From Isoetes taiwanensis (lineage: Eukaryota; Streptophyta; Lycopodiopsida; Isoetales; Isoetaceae): DNA of 64,000 bases. The notes beneath the pieces were generated by a model. The model saw nothing but the letters and a program-made list of their open reading frames with translations, made no database searches and had not been told where the DNA came from. The position numbers and the translations under genes were made by a program. Shown one piece after another: positions 1-12,890 of this stretch (position 1 is its first letter; the number at the start of each line of letters is the position of its first letter). The DNA lies in NCBI GenBank assembly GCA_021234155.1, contig JAJEKV010000002.1:10153655-10217654 (forward strand), read 5' to 3'.

Positions 1-375
1 GAGATCTATGAAACACCTCATCGCCCGCTACAGGACATGTTCACACAGATTAGAAGTGGAAACTGGCAGATGGTCGAAGATTCCAATGGAGGAGCGGATC
101 TGCAAATTGTGTGACACAGGCAGTATTGAGGACGAGAACCATGTGTTTGTTCACTGTCCGGCATACAGCGATATACGGGCTGGAGTTGATTTCCAGTTTC
201 TTGATTTTCAAGCATTATTGTCTTTGTCGTCTTACAGTTTAGGACACTATATCAAAACGGTGGATGCACACCGTAGTTTATTGCTTAAGAACAGATAATA
301 ACTTGTAATGAGCGCTCCATGGACTTTTAGGGCCCCAAGAGAGCTAGGTCAAATAAATAAATAAAGTTTTCCTAA
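1..375 (+). mobile_element. LINE 3' end fragment with (AAAT)n tail
   Basis: The reading frame at 8-298 encodes 96 residues that match the extreme C-terminus of LINE polyproteins. A basic stretch is followed by a zinc-binding segment of the form C-x2-C, an IEDENH block and then C-P, seen at about residues 32-52. After the stop comes a short 3' untranslated part and an (AAAT)n tail near 355-374, as expected for a LINE that ends in a simple repeat. The 5' part lies outside the window. The same C-terminal pattern recurs in the LINEs at 24.9-26.0 kb and 49.4-54.5 kb, so the three are related. The fragment carries no function of its own. Confidence 0.75.
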
Positions 376-2623
376 GAATATCCTGCAATAATTGTATTCC
401 ATGTGAGAACATTCCTGACAGGCAATTTATAAATAGTTGCACGCATCTGCTATACTGCAACATAAAAAAATCAGCTGTCAACAAGGCACATAAAAAATCA
501 GCTATCTATTTTGAAGACAATGTTGATAGTAGAATTGCATCTCTGATAGTTTGATAGCAGATAAAGTCTGATTCAGACCACCAAGCTACAGACTTATAAC
601 TACTCAAAATACAAAAGCATAGGGTTTTAGACTACAAAACAGAAGAGATTAGTACCATCTAGGAGCTCCATCACATGAATGATTTGAAAGTTTTGGCAGA
701 ATGGTTGCAACATCTGCCTTTGGTGTAGGATAAGTTATATCCCAAAAGCAGGCACATGCATAACTTCCCCTAAGAAAAACCTCTGAAATCAAAGAAAATG
801 CAGAGAATATCAATTGAGACACTTCCTAAGAAAGCAAATTCTGAATGTATACAAGTCAAACACATTTACCAGTTCCATGCCTCCAGGTTTTCCAAAAGCT
901 CATAAATATTTCCTCAAAGGTCCTCTTTCCTGCACACCATAATCTATTGTTTAAATTTGGTTTTTCCGGCACCCCAAAAACTTTTTAGATTTTTCCCTTA
1001 ACTTGATTTCCTATGGTTTGGGGTTTTTTGGTTGCCGGAAGTTTTTTCAGGTAAACCAAAAATGAGATGAAGGAAAAAAAAAGAGACTGAACTAAAAATT
1101 AGGGGTTCACGTGCGAGGAGACGGTTCGATCTCCTTCATATGTCGGGAGATCGATAGGGATGCTGGCAGGGTGGAGCTACATGCAAATTCGGCACATGCA
1201 GATTCTGGAGCTATAAGAAGAACATCTTCGATTATTCCTGGTATGACCTCATCCTTTTTCTGATCGATGGCATGCACCGCAACTCAATAGGTTTTCGGCG
1301 AAATCTACTGTCGGATGTGCCGGGTTGCATCCGAGAGGACGTAGTTGAGAACATGACAAAAATGTCATGCGTGTAAAATTATAAGAGGTCCATGTAAAAT
1401 CTTGAGCCTATGAACAAAGTTGGATAAAAAGATTTACCAGCATATAACGAGCGTCGGACTCAATGTTGCCTGCAATTTGGACTGCCGGAGGGAGAGCTAT
1501 GGCAGAGGGGGTGAGCTGACAGGCATCGATTACTTGGGTATTGCCGTAATAATCATGCATGTCTATGCTGGGAGCAAACATATCAAGCACATCTGGTATG
1601 ACTGTTTACACATGCAGATGCAGGATTTAGAGGCATGTAGTTGTTAAATGTCAGAATTTCTAAGTCTGCTATGGCTTGAAATGCTCCAAAACCCTCTTGG
1701 TTAATAGATGCAAGTATTCACTAGATGTATCTAGAGGCTGTGCTTAGCAACTGCAAAGGACTCAAAGGTCTTCTTGCATTCAATCTTGGCAATATCTTTT
1801 GTAGTGTTCTTGGAAATGAGGCTCCTTCGCTCTGCTGCTTCTGATTTTGATCTGGTGCCTTTCTTACAACTTTTGCGCTTTTTATCTCAGGTGCAGAGAT
1901 AGCTGGACATCTATTATGGACTTCAGACGTAAGTTTCTTCCTTTGTTTCTCTTTAATAACTTTGCCATTTAGATCAGGGGTATGCAAAAAATCTACTTTG
2001 AAAGAATTTGGCTGCAAGATTCCAATATAGGATTTGAGAAGAGGCCTATAGCTCATAATATATGTGCTTTTCCAGAGTTCAACCATATTTCAGGTGGAAA
2101 ATGCTAATGCTTTACTGATACTCTGAGTTTTGCAGGGCATTGGATGTAGCAGTTTCATGTCCTTGGCAGCTCCACCGATATTTTTGAGAAGAAAACATAG
2201 ATCGATGTGGCCAAACCTTCGTTGTCTATTCTTTCTCAGGTATTGGACTTCTGCTTTCCCATCTTTGTTATTCTCATTAAGAACTTTATTCTTTTCAGGC
2301 TATGGTTGTTATGGGATCATTGTTGTGGGGTTCTAAGCTTTGGTGTATTTAGACAAAAGAAGCAAAAGATAGTTATTTGCCCCCAATGAAGTTTTATTTG
2401 AGGCCTATTCGGAATTCCAGTAGGAATTTAGGTTGGGGTTACGTTTTCTTCTTAGAAGTTTGAACCTCATGTGGTTTGCCTTTTCTAGCAGCTAATACAG
2501 GCCCACCCATATATTTCATATTTGTTTTCCGAATTTGCACTATTTGTATAAATGTGACGTCTCTTTCAAAATTCTAAATTTTGTTATTTTTGATCTACCA
2601 GGGTCTCATCTACTCAGCCATGG

Positions 2624-2694
2624 CTGTTTTAGAAGATGGGTCTGGCCAGATAGTTTAAAACGAGCTATGTGGCCATACTCATCTTCTAAAACAG
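2624..2694. repeat. Imperfect inverted repeat (about 25-nt arms)
   Basis: The arm at 2624-2648 is the reverse complement of 2670-2694 with two mismatches, separated by 21 nt. A transcript would fold into a hairpin. No miRNA family is recognised. Confidence 0.7.
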
Positions 2695-2950
2695 TCATGA
2701 CTGCACCTGCTCGATTACGCTTAGCAACTCCATCTTCAGCAAATCAATCTACAGGTAATGTCTGATCCTAGCCTATGCAAACAATGATGGTCTTTGGGGC
2801 TCCACCGCTATGCCCTCACATGCTAGGCTATGATTTCTTCTTTATGTGCTTACATATATGCCTCTTTGTTTCACAATCATTGAGACAAAGACGAATACAA
2901 TCACAAGTATAACATTATTAATTATTGCATTGCATGGATTACTATAACCA

Positions 2951-3070
2951 GCGCGTTCTTTTGTAGAATGAGTCCTGCTCTATAATAGATAATTTATTTT
3001 TGTTCATTTAGCGCATTCTTTTGTAGAATGAGTCCTGCTCTATAGTAGATGATTTATCTTTGTTCATTTA
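2951..3070. repeat. Tandem duplication, 60-bp unit, two copies
   Basis: Copies at 2951-3010 and 3011-3070 differ at only a few positions. Each starts with GCGC and ends TGTTCATTTA. It looks like a recent local duplication in non-coding DNA. Confidence 0.9.
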
Positions 3071-3640
3071 TTTACAGTTGCACATTTAATCAGCTAAATA
3101 CAAAACTGCTTGCTTTATTTGCATGGATGAACTGTGCCTATTTAGCTTTGATCTATGGATGCCCATGTCTATGGATATGGATGCAGTGCTTGGAACAGAG
3201 GGCAAACACTGAATTTTTGGGTGTTTGTGTTTCTTTATGCTTACTTCAGATTGCAGTTGCCCTTCTGAGATTAATTCGAGCTGGTTGACTGCACCATGTA
3301 GAAGTATGTATAGTTCTCATGTGTTTATAGGTGATTTACATTCCTGGCCTTTTTATCCATTCTATAGTTTTAGTTTGTATGTTTTGTAAGTATCGACGCA
3401 AAACTATTACAAATTGAAGATGCTTTGTACTACCAAGCAAATGAAGATTCAGGTAAAAACATAAAGATGTAATCTGACTCAATTATTCCACAGATTCTAG
3501 ACTTCACATGTTTTCCCACATGCATTAATTTGGTTGATTGAAGGTTGTAGACCTGTTTCAGAAAATGTCTTGAATTTTGTGTTTAAAATGTCAGCTGAAT
3601 ATTTGACTTGCTTGAATGAATTCTTAGATATATTTGAAAA

Positions 3641-3790
3641 AGAATGAGAATGAGAATGATGTTTTATCGTCCACTGAGGCCAATCGGCCTATGGGACCCA
3701 CAAGGGCCTTTGACAAAACTTATTCTTGTCGAGGGTTAAAAACCCCTTGAAGGGTTTTCGAGGAAAAACCGTGGCGATAATAAGAATCTT
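3641..3790 (-). mobile_element. LINE 3' terminus with (GAATGA)-like tail, minus strand
   Basis: On the minus strand this is the 3' end of the same LINE family as the element at 49.4-54.5 kb. Shared blocks include GGGTCCCATAGGCC and the AAACCCTTCGAGG-type block near 3735-3765. The repeat tail is at about 3641-3659. It is severely 5' truncated and has no coding part. Confidence 0.75.
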
Positions 3791-4061
3791 TGCCAAAGCC
3801 GTACAAGTATACATCAATGTATATATACATGTCAAGTGTGTGTCAAGTGTGTGCAGCTCTCCATACCTCATTAGGTTGGTCTATGTACCTGATCTTTGGC
3901 GGTCAGATATAGCTGGATTATAACTAGAGCTTGCTGCAAAAGACACACCACTTGAGATAATTTGTTCAACAATGTGGCATCTACCTTTCAAGAAAACGCC
4001 ACGATGGCTATCTCTATGCCATCAAGTTAAGGCTACGAAACATTTTGGAGGCAATTTTGTC

Positions 4062-5170
4062 TGTCACAGCACTAATTTTTTTTTTTTGTTGAAGGACGTC
4101 AGACTTTATTCAATCAAAGAGTCAAATACAAGTATAAAATCTGCAGAGGCGGGGAATAAAATCTCGTGGATAAAGAGGAGACCCACCGAGTAAAGCAACC
4201 TGCCTAAGCATAAGAGTGCACATCAAAAACTCCTCAAAAATCACTTTCGCCTCTTGCGAGGGCAAGTGAAAAATTACAATGATCTGACTTTACAATGTAA
4301 CCTTGAGCTTCTTGGAGAACCGCGATTATCTGCCACATCCGGACCTTTGAAGATTACCAAACTTCGTCTTTTTCGGATAGTCCAAAGCAACCATCCTGGC
4401 CGCTAGATGAAAAGCGGCCTTGTAACTTTCTGTCCGGGGTCTTGGGTAAATTATTAGCGGTTGTTGACTTGTTAGTGAAACACGAAAAAGGGAAAACAAC
4501 CAGTCCCATACCCCGCCTAAGGTGTTCACACATGAAAAAAGCAATGCTCAATGGTCTCAGATCCACGCTTGCATCTTGGACGATTTGATATTCTAGGGTT
4601 AAACTTATGGACAAGCACATTAACCCCCAGACACCTATGAAGAATTTTGCCACCAAAGAATCGCCACTTTAGGATGAAGTAGCTTGTCCCATGCCCAAGA
4701 CCACACCTTACGCCATTGAAGAGGAGGAAGTTGAAGAGACCACTTATTAGGCGGAGGAAGAATATCATTATCAAGCAACAAGCGATACATAGAGTTCACA
4801 AGTTTGCACTCCTTAATTTCTTCATGACAAACCCATACCAAAATATCTTCTTGGTGTGGCGAGAATAGGCTGTAGAAAATCAGCAACTTTTTGCCAAAGA
4901 ACTCTATCCCATCGCCCCAATAGAAACTTTAACTGAAAAGCCTCCCATGTCGGCAAAGCGGCACGAGGTCATACCATGCATTAATAGTTAGGATTCCAGC
5001 ACTTTTCCAACATCTTTGAGTCAATGGGTGCACTGTAAAGCAAAGTGGTTGATTGTCTACCAGAGGGATCCACCAACAAGGTGCAGTCAACTGTACACAA
5101 GCAGTTGGACTGATGTGAAATAAAGTTTTGACTGTGTGCCAGGAATTAGTGTGTGTCACAGCACTAATTT
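4062..5170 (-). mobile_element. 5'-truncated L1-like LINE with 17-bp target duplication
   Basis: The element body is 4079-5153 on the minus strand. Its poly(A) tail is read as the T run near 4079-4087. Both sides carry the same 17 bp, TGTCACAGCACTAATTT (4062-4078 and 5154-5170), the target-site duplication of target-primed insertion. Broken frames on the minus strand encode the C-terminal part of an L1-type polyprotein: the VHPLTQR block found in the copy at 40.8 kb, the WDKLLHPKV block, and a zinc-binding RT-associated domain with an ETIEHC motif. Frameshifts make it non-functional. The insertion lies in unrecognised DNA. Confidence 0.9.
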
Positions 5171-5700
5171 GTTTCTTTTTATATTGTTTGCCTGCTTTAT
5201 GCGACAAACTAACTGCTATCATTGCACATCTATTTTTTTCTTAGTCGTGCACCACTTGGGAGACTAATAAAGTTTCCCTTTATACCTTACTAATTATTGC
5301 AACATGCTGAATTTGTAGAATTACGATGCAGCTAATCTCACAGCTACAAGAAGCCATGCAACCCAGGCAAATCAGCTGCAGACCTCAGAGGTAATGGGTT
5401 TAACATATGTCTATTATGGTGGCACAAGCAAAGAACCAATTGAGAACTGAATATTTTGTTTGGTAAAAAAAGCAGCAGGTATGTTTGTGGGCTTTATGAC
5501 CGCTTGCCTTGGAAAATATCGCAGGACGGTTGTTATGCTGCTCAATTTTAACATAATATGTTCTCCACCCATATTCAACATAGTTTGCAATCAATTTTAT
5601 TGCCTACATCAGTATAACATGGATTTTCAACTAGCTTCTCATCAATTGGTTGTTATTTTATTAAAGCTGGCTCAATCACAAGTTCAATGTGTTCCAAATG
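5171..5700. other. Mostly empty; one possible short exon
   Basis: The segment 5319-5390 is open on the plus strand, preceded by TTTGTAG and followed by GTAATG, so it resembles a 72-nt exon. Its 24 codons match no family I recognise. Nothing else is visible here. Confidence 0.3.
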
Positions 5701-5703
5701 TTA

Positions 5704-6240
5704 AAAATACGTTTCTCTTTCTTCTCCCATCATTTTAGGGCCAGAATCTACAGTGGAACTTTCTTGAAATAATTTGGAGGATGCATGCATAGCTTTATAG
5801 TGACGACAAATCAATAAATCATCATCTTCATCCAATTCTCTTGCTTCTTGTCTTGTAAGAAATATACGTTGATGGCACTCCACACAAATCCGCATGGTCT
5901 GCTCACCATGTAAATTTGCGAATATCTCTTCGTCCTTTTGAATCATGTGGTCTTCTGGTTTTCCAAGAAAGTAGGCTTCGAACTTATATGGGCAATCTTC
6001 AGTTGTATGATAAACTTGGGTATTGTAGATCCCACAAAGCAATTGATACTCAAACTCTATTGCGCAATATTTTGCGATATGGCCATATTGGTGACACCTC
6101 CAACATTGCACAGATTTTCTTGGCTACATAATTGCCATCATTTGTTGTATCTCAAGAAATTTCCCAGACAACTCTCTGAGTACGTCTTCTTTGAATGACC
6201 AATTCCAGTGTTGGAACTTCCATGGATATTGGTGATGTCT
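5704..6240 (-). pseudogene. Gag-like zinc-knuckle fragment
   Basis: On the minus strand the frame 6111-5704 encodes a CCHC zinc knuckle (C-x2-C-x4-H-x4-C; cysteines begin about residue 3), then a second, damaged knuckle in which one cysteine is tyrosine, then an acidic cysteine-containing tail. Upstream the same frame continues through one in-frame TAG into a helical stretch (about 6240-6125), which fits the end of a capsid domain. This arrangement is typical of retrotransposon Gag. No protease or RT follows. A cellular CCHC protein is an alternative. It is probably dead because of the internal stop and missing partners. Confidence 0.45.
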
Positions 6241-6630
6241 GAAAATAATGTACTAATGATGTAGTTCCATGGGTTGCTACTGTTGCTGCTACTTGTCAAA
6301 ATCTATCAGTTCCTCTTAGAGAAATATTTTTGCAGAGATGCTATAATGCCTTCCCGTCGGCAATAGGGTGAAGCAACTGCCCTAATCCGTGGCCACAATT
6401 TGTAGTGAAATATATATAAACTATTAGCATGTCCATAAGTGAAATATCATATGTTAGATATTTTCTTCATGCATTTTGCTTTTAAGATGTGAGTGAATTG
6501 TTAAATTAAACAACCTAGACGTTGTTACTTTTAAACAAAAAAATGTTCCTACATATATTGTTAAATAATACAACCAAATTCTGCACTTAGCAACTATGCT
6601 TTTAATGAGCTTTAAGTTGTTTATTTTGTA

Positions 6631-7566
6631 TCTATACTATATAAATCGAGGCTGCTTAATTTAACATTACCAACGATCTCTAACGAAGATTACACATGCT
6701 ACAATAATTTATAAAGCCAAGTTTATACAAAATCCTCGACCCAGCAATGTTGGGGTTCATTTTCTACTCAAAATATTGTTCACATTATTGAGCTTCGTTT
6801 TATATTCAAAATGCTCTACATTTGCTGGAGCATAACTTTCATACAAAAGTTTTTAAGAGATAAATACAAAATCAACTTATGCCCAGTAATTATTGAATGG
6901 GAAAAAGTCTGTGCAACTCATAGAAAACCAAACTGACAATGCAGCTAATAGAACTTAAACTGACAATGCAACCCACAGAAAGCCAAATAGACAATTCAGG
7001 TGATAGAAAATGAACTGATAAGATGTAGGGTAATGCCAAGCCCTAGAAGTGCTACAGTGCAACATCCTATTCAAGTGGAAACTTTAAAATCATACAAGTT
7101 GACCTTATTCCAACATAGGAATGTTCATTTGACCTTCACACTGCAACCAATCGAGGTGAGGCTAACCACGAAGGCCTACCTTCAAAGTTGACTCATGCAA
7201 TTGTTTTATTGTGCCTCATGCTTCCCAACAAACCCCATATCAAAAAGATAATCTATTGTTATCTATATATATTCTCCATAAGCCCCAATTTCTTTGATGC
7301 ACCAGAGTTTTCTAAATGTACGCACGATGTCCATGTTATGATAATTCAAAGGTTTACATAGAAAATACAGGTGCTATTTCATCATCAAACAACATAATAT
7401 AATCAAGTTTAAGTCCAAATACCACATACACAAAATTTATATATTGAATTCTATGTCAATGAATTACCCTTGCCCCCTCCAAACGACATTGATTGTTCTA
7501 GCCAACCATGAAACAACCACCTCTTCAAATGTGCAAAAGCCCGGCAACGCCGGGCACCATAACTAG
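6631..7566 (+). mobile_element. Short non-autonomous Helitron
   Basis: The 5' end is TCTATACTATATAAA at 6631, preceded by A. The 3' end is a perfect GCCCGGC-AAC-GCCGGGC hairpin at 7539-7555, followed by ACCATAACTAG ending at 7566, then T. TC start, near-terminal GC hairpin, CTAG end and insertion between A and T are the defining Helitron features. The 936-bp interior has no Rep/helicase and no recognisable captured gene; a short approximately 28-bp repeated block lies near 6925-7020. Confidence 0.85.
7539..7566 (+). terminator. Helitron 3' hairpin and CTAG end
   Basis: A seven-base-pair GC stem with AAC loop, then eight bases, then CTAG. In rolling-circle transposition this structure marks the end of the element. 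Confidence 0.85.
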
Positions 7567-8821
7567 TCATGTACTGTAGAAGGAAACATTATATCTATTT
7601 TCAGCAATTTTGTGGAACAACTACGTCATAAGCAAGCTGCTAATTTTCAAGTGTACACAACCAGAATGCAGGAAAAGATTGATAAAAGCATTACCCTATC
7701 CTGAGTGTTGGATATCCTCAGGGGGAATATGGGTATCCTTAATGTTGGATATGGCCTCAGAGGGTTCCAATTCACCGTCAGGCTTGTCCTACTTATCCGA
7801 TATCCGAGTGGTGCAGAGGCAAAGGAGTGACAATCAAGTTCATTTCGCTGATGGTTATGATATCAGGAAATGTAGCATGGATTGGATATTTCTTTGATTT
7901 TGAATTAGATTCTGGCTCATTTCTCATTTAGCAGTTTACAACAATGCCTAGCCGGTTCATAAGGGAACAACTAAAAAGAACTAAGGAAAAAAGACATTCA
8001 TCCAGCGACACCTCATCGCTACATCTCTCATAGTCTTTTCCTAGAGAAGAGAGCTTAAATTTTTATCTACTTCTACAAATTCACCTCATTTGCATGTTTA
8101 AGAAAATAAGAAAATAAGAAAATATATCATCATAACAGGAACAGTGATCTTTGAATACAGAAAATGATACAAAAAATACAAAGGATCCATACGATGCTCC
8201 AAAAGATACAAAGAATCCACTATCCACCAGAATATTTTGTTCTTCACTGCTCCATTCTGCATAAAGACTATGAAGTAGTTGTACATGCAGCTGCAGCGGC
8301 CCAGTTGACTGATTGATATTATTGGAGATTAAACCAGAGTGGCCCCTAATTTATCTCCGGCTCTTAGTACAAATTGCTTTGTTTGATGTCAGAACCCGGC
8401 AGTTAGGCAAGGAGATATCCATGTTGCATCTCTCAAAGGACTTGGGCAGTACACATATACACTGACTTTACCAGGTTTTTTAATCATTAGCTTGCAAATT
8501 AAACATATGACTAATGCAATAGTTTAATAACCTGGTAAATCTGATGCGGATTATAAAATGTTTATCATTGCAAGTTCACCTCATTCTAATGCATGCGTTG
8601 TGCTATATTATGAGCCCCAGCTGTTTACACATTAAATGCAACAGGGTTTTTATGATGTACATGCTTTCTCTACTGACATTGTCAAAGACTTGTTCATTTA
8701 TATATAATTGTCCCCGTTTACTTCAATAACAAGAAACCAAATATAGGAATTGAGGTCGCAGGTCATCTTAGCCACTGAACTAAAAACAACCCCTTTTATA
8801 TTTCTTTACTGTTTAGCATAC
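7567..8821. other. No recognised gene
   Basis: AT-rich. A plus-strand frame at 7610-7897 (95 codons) has no recognisable domain. No exons of the neighbouring CNX1 pseudogene could be found here. Confidence 0.5.
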
Positions 8822-9442
8822 CATAGGACGAATATTCTGGCCTGGAATTGATTATTTCAAGATTTGGATCTTTCTTTGTCCATTAGTCTGCTCACCAACT
8901 GGCAATGTCGTCTCTACTTGTATTACAGCATAAGCACCTTCAGGCAACGGTCCTGAAGCATTCTTGTTCTATGAAACAATCCATCAAGGGAGCACAAATA
9001 AGAGCTGGAAAAAGACCAACCTCCTGTGGTTATGTACGCTATATCACCCGCATTTACCACCACATCTTTTGCATCATCCTCAACTCTTGCTTCTGCAATA
9101 ACTGGATAAATTCCCGGTCCATCTAATGATACAACTGCATAGCCATCCTACAGAGAGTTACTGTTATGGCCTCCCAAGTTTAAGTATGGCCTCCCAAGTT
9201 AAAGAGAAAGAAAACGATGTGCAAGGAATGCAAATGAACACCAATACAGTAAATATAAAGTGACTTAGACTGCCAATTTTTATTTCGAAAGACAAAAAAC
9301 TGTTAGTAATCAGCATGCCTACCTTGGTAGAAGCGGGAAATGGAGGCAAAGGATCTGGTGCAACCACGTCTTCAGCTAAAATAAAATCAAGTGCATCAAG
9401 CAGCTTAACTTCAATGGGAGATTTTTGAGGTTTCTCAGACAA
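8822..9442 (-). pseudogene. CNX1: CNX1/MoeA-type molybdenum insertase, first exons, broken
   Basis: Three consecutive exons lie on the minus strand. The first (about 9442-9323) encodes a conserved LAEDVVAPDPLPPFPAS block and ends at a GT donor. The second (9147-9021) begins DGYAVVSLDGPG and contains AYITTGG. The third (8952-8822) encodes GPLPEGAYAVIQVE. All three match the N-terminal MoeA-like (E) domain of plant CNX1, which inserts molybdenum into molybdopterin in the cytosol. Introns are in the expected places and phases join correctly. The third exon carries an in-frame TAA at 8854-8852 where a glutamine-like position is expected, and no further exons follow, so the copy is a DNA-level duplicate that has died. 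Confidence 0.85.
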
Positions 9443-12400
9443 ACAAAAGCACGAGCAAGAAGAATAACTTCATGCGCCCTGCTTAGCCCTCCTTCCAATC
9501 ATGCGCTTCATGCGCTTCAGAATATTTGCTCAGAAGCATTACATAGCGGGCCCAGGCCATAGCCAGATGCTTTGTCTGTCTTGCCAGTTAGCCGGTTCAA
9601 GCATTCGCGACCTACAATGCAGGTGACCGCCAATTTACAGGGAACAATAGGTTTGAAGTAGTTTTCGACATATCCTAGGTATATTCCAGCATATACTTAG
9701 AACATGCCGGAAACCCACATGAGCAAGGGTTTGCCCCCTTAGGGGCAACCCAAAAATTGATTTGCCAAATTGCAAATGATGACTTTGCTTGTCAACCAAG
9801 TACTTATGAAACAAATGAACTAAGAGAAGTACAAGTTTTGATTGTTGTATGCTTGCAAATTTAGATTGTATGCCATCCAAATAATGTCTCGAAGGTGTTT
9901 GTGTTGCAGCCTTAAATGGCTACCTGGTGGTCTATGTGGCTTGCCATCTAAGCCTTGGTGGTACTAGTTCCCCAACCACTTTGGCACGATATAAGATAAG
10001 CTAGCATTGCTACCTTGGTATGCAACAAAACATGCTACGTATATAATCTTTTGGTCATATTGTCATGTGGACTGGCAGCCAGGGGGGAAGACAACTTCCA
10101 TTAGGTGAACGAGATGCAGGGTTGGATACGTGTAGCAGAGCCAAGCAATGTCGAAGAACAGGGCGGCTCTATCAGTGGCCCAGTCGCGATATCTATAAGG
10201 CGACCACCAATTACGATGAGTGGATCACGCGAAGCAACGGTGTGCCCGCATGACTTGGAAGGTGTTTATTTTGCTGCTACACAAGCACTTGAGTGTGCAA
10301 TCAATGAACTCCCTAATAAATATATCTCCTCTTAACATATATAATTCTTTTAGGATAATTCGGTTATTTGATTCTCTCGAAACGTATTGCTTTTTTTTGT
10401 TTGGGTAAAAATTCTTGGCACCTTTTCCTGGGTACAAAATTCTGGTGGAGTTTTTAGGTGTGGATTTTGGGGATTCTTTGGTGGAGTTTTTGGTGTGGGG
10501 GCGACGAATGTCCAACCCTGCCCTGTCTGCGTTTTTATACACTATTGGAGATGACCTGGTTAGACTTTCTGCATTGTTAGTGCAACTAGATTTTTTGTGA
10601 AATCGAAAACTAGCTAGGACACCGGATTTCTGCTACGATATTAACATTTTGTCCTCCAAATGATTATGCTAGAAATGTAAAGTAAATACAGGCAGGAAAA
10701 ATATTTATATAAGGCCTCAAAACTTTGAACCGAGGGGCTCCTACTCCGAGACATGGTTAACCCAGCCACTTTTTTGTGGTTAGCTTCATCATCTCTCAAT
10801 GCCTCATCTCGCCATTGCAGCTCATCCGTTTCGGTTTGAGGATGCCTCATCTTCGATCAAACCTACTTCTATGTCAGGTTATAAATTCACATGTTAGGAT
10901 CGTACCCCAGTCTGCAATCTTTCTTTTTCGCTTCTTTCATAGTTTTTTTTCCCTGATTCTTTCTTTATAATCATGTTTCATCTTTGAAATAGATTCTGAA
11001 GAGCACGAGCTGAAAAAGGTGTCGGTTGAATTGGCTCTTAAGGCCATAGTCCATAAATTTAGAAGGTCGACCCGGAAGTCTCCAAGGTTAGTTCAAATAA
11101 CAGATACATAAATCTTATTAAAATAACCTCGAATTAATTCAAGCATCCCAAATTTATATTTTTAATTCCACGTGGATAAAGCTGGTTATATTGCTAAAGA
11201 CTAGATTTGATCCCCACTCAACACCCTTCTTCAAGGGCATTTACATGGAATGATTTTGATTGGGTCTTTGAGGTGCATCCCAGACCAATTCGAGTTGCAA
11301 TGTTAATGAGGAAGAAGAAAACGCTGAGGAGCAGATTGTTATTTTGTGTATATCTGTTCCATTCCAATAATTAAGGTCCAAACTTTGTAAATGTCAAGGA
11401 AAATCGTCCAGACACCCACACCAATTTTTATGAGCGGAATTGTCGGTACAGGAAACCCAGGCAGCTCAAAAGATTAATGGACGAGAATTCACATATGAGC
11501 TTTATTAGGTAAGGAAATCTTCTTGCAATTCCTCTCAATATCTCTCAGATATGAAAATTTAGTTGTGTTCTAGTGTGTTCTATTATTGAAGCAAATTCTT
11601 ATTTTATCAGTTTAGCAAATTCTTAGTTTGAATTCAATATTTGTTTACCTTGGTTATTATGTTATTGGTCACCCTTGAACCACAGGATCATAGGGACCAA
11701 CCTTCTGCAATTGCAAACCAGACACTGCGTAGGAGCAAATCCAGTGTTAATGGGGATTTCTTGTGCCACCTTCAAGCAAAGTGGCTATACTTAAAGCATG
11801 AGTCCGCCGCGTTAACTTTCTATGAGATGAATCATATTGATAGTAAGGGACAAGTTTGTCATGATATTAGAGATCCAAAGTGCAAGAACACTAGGGTTGA
11901 GCTTGCACCTCAGTCTTCTGAGGGGAGAAGAAGGATTGGGCTAAGGATTTTATACAACAAAACCATTCATCTCAACAGGTCATGAGCAAGCAAGAGGAGC
12001 ATTGGGCCTTATAAAAGCAAATTAATCCCAACAAATTGAGACATAGAGATCAATTTCTTGCGATGCATGATCCTCACAACCCGCCTTATAAGATTGGCTA
12101 GAGACATGTGGATGATGCATCCAGATGTTTCCATTATAAGTACGAGAATAGAAATGCCAGTAATACCGACCCCAAATGGAGCAAATGGAATGGATCAAAG
12201 TTTAAAGTGATCAATGAGATTAGAGGAGCAACGAAAGATGAACCAACATGGAATAGAGCAATTGGACAAAAAAAAAACCACCAAAAAATAGAGCAACAAA
12301 AAAACGGCACTCTCGGAACAACTTGAAGGCTGTCATAATCAAATCATATCATCCAAAAAAATAGTTTTATCCTAATGGACCGATCAAGTCCACTATCAAC

Positions 12401-12890
12401 ATTGCTAGCAAAATAAAAGTACAAGCATGCCCTGCCAATCGAGCTCTATGTGAGGCAAAAAGAAAACTTCTCTAAGACCAATTATACGACATCAACTATG
12501 TAATAGAAGAACGAGGACAATTTGAAAACCTTGAAAGAGAGAAACTGAAATAGTAAACCTGCAAAGAGTGCACTTTAAGAAGAATACTAAAAATATAGAA
12601 GAGCCAGAATAGTCTGTCAAAAAACACAAAGAGGGGAGATGATAACAATAAAACATTCAAGAGACTATGTCATGGGACAAATGCCTCCAACAACACCTAA
12701 GAGGAACAACGAAACTAGAAAGACCAACATATCTATAGGATTGATAGATTTGAAGAAGCATATTGGAGTCAATGGAGCACTACAAGAAACTTGACCATGG
12801 AGAAAATGATACTTAAAGGTAACAACAACAATTGAACCCAATCGTCGTTCTGCCAACATAGTCGAGGTAGATCACCAGCATCATCTAAAG
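9443..12890. other. No recognised gene; one possible exon
   Basis: Several short frames occur (10105-10335 plus, 10225-10542 minus, 11641-11985 plus, 12108-12326 plus) but none shows a domain I know. The segment 10993-11085 is flanked by AG and GTTAGT and is basic (ending RRSTRKSPR), so it could be an exon of an unknown gene. A perfect 18-bp palindrome sits at 9731-9748. Confidence 0.4.

Larger units (their letters stand above)
376..3640. other. No recognised gene; small repeats only
   Basis: AT-rich sequence with only short, unrecognised reading frames. The longest are a minus-strand frame at 1721-2086 and one at 1408-1590; neither has a domain I can name. The stretch holds a 60-bp tandem duplication (2951-3070) and an imperfect inverted repeat (2624-2694), listed separately. 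Confidence 0.6.

Noticed and set aside
1095-1150. GGTTCGATCTCC as part of a tRNA gene
   Set aside because: Only a B-box-like sequence; no A box or cloverleaf arms.
9731-9748. Perfect 18-bp palindrome as a Helitron hairpin
   Set aside because: No CTRR end follows within about 15 bases on either strand.
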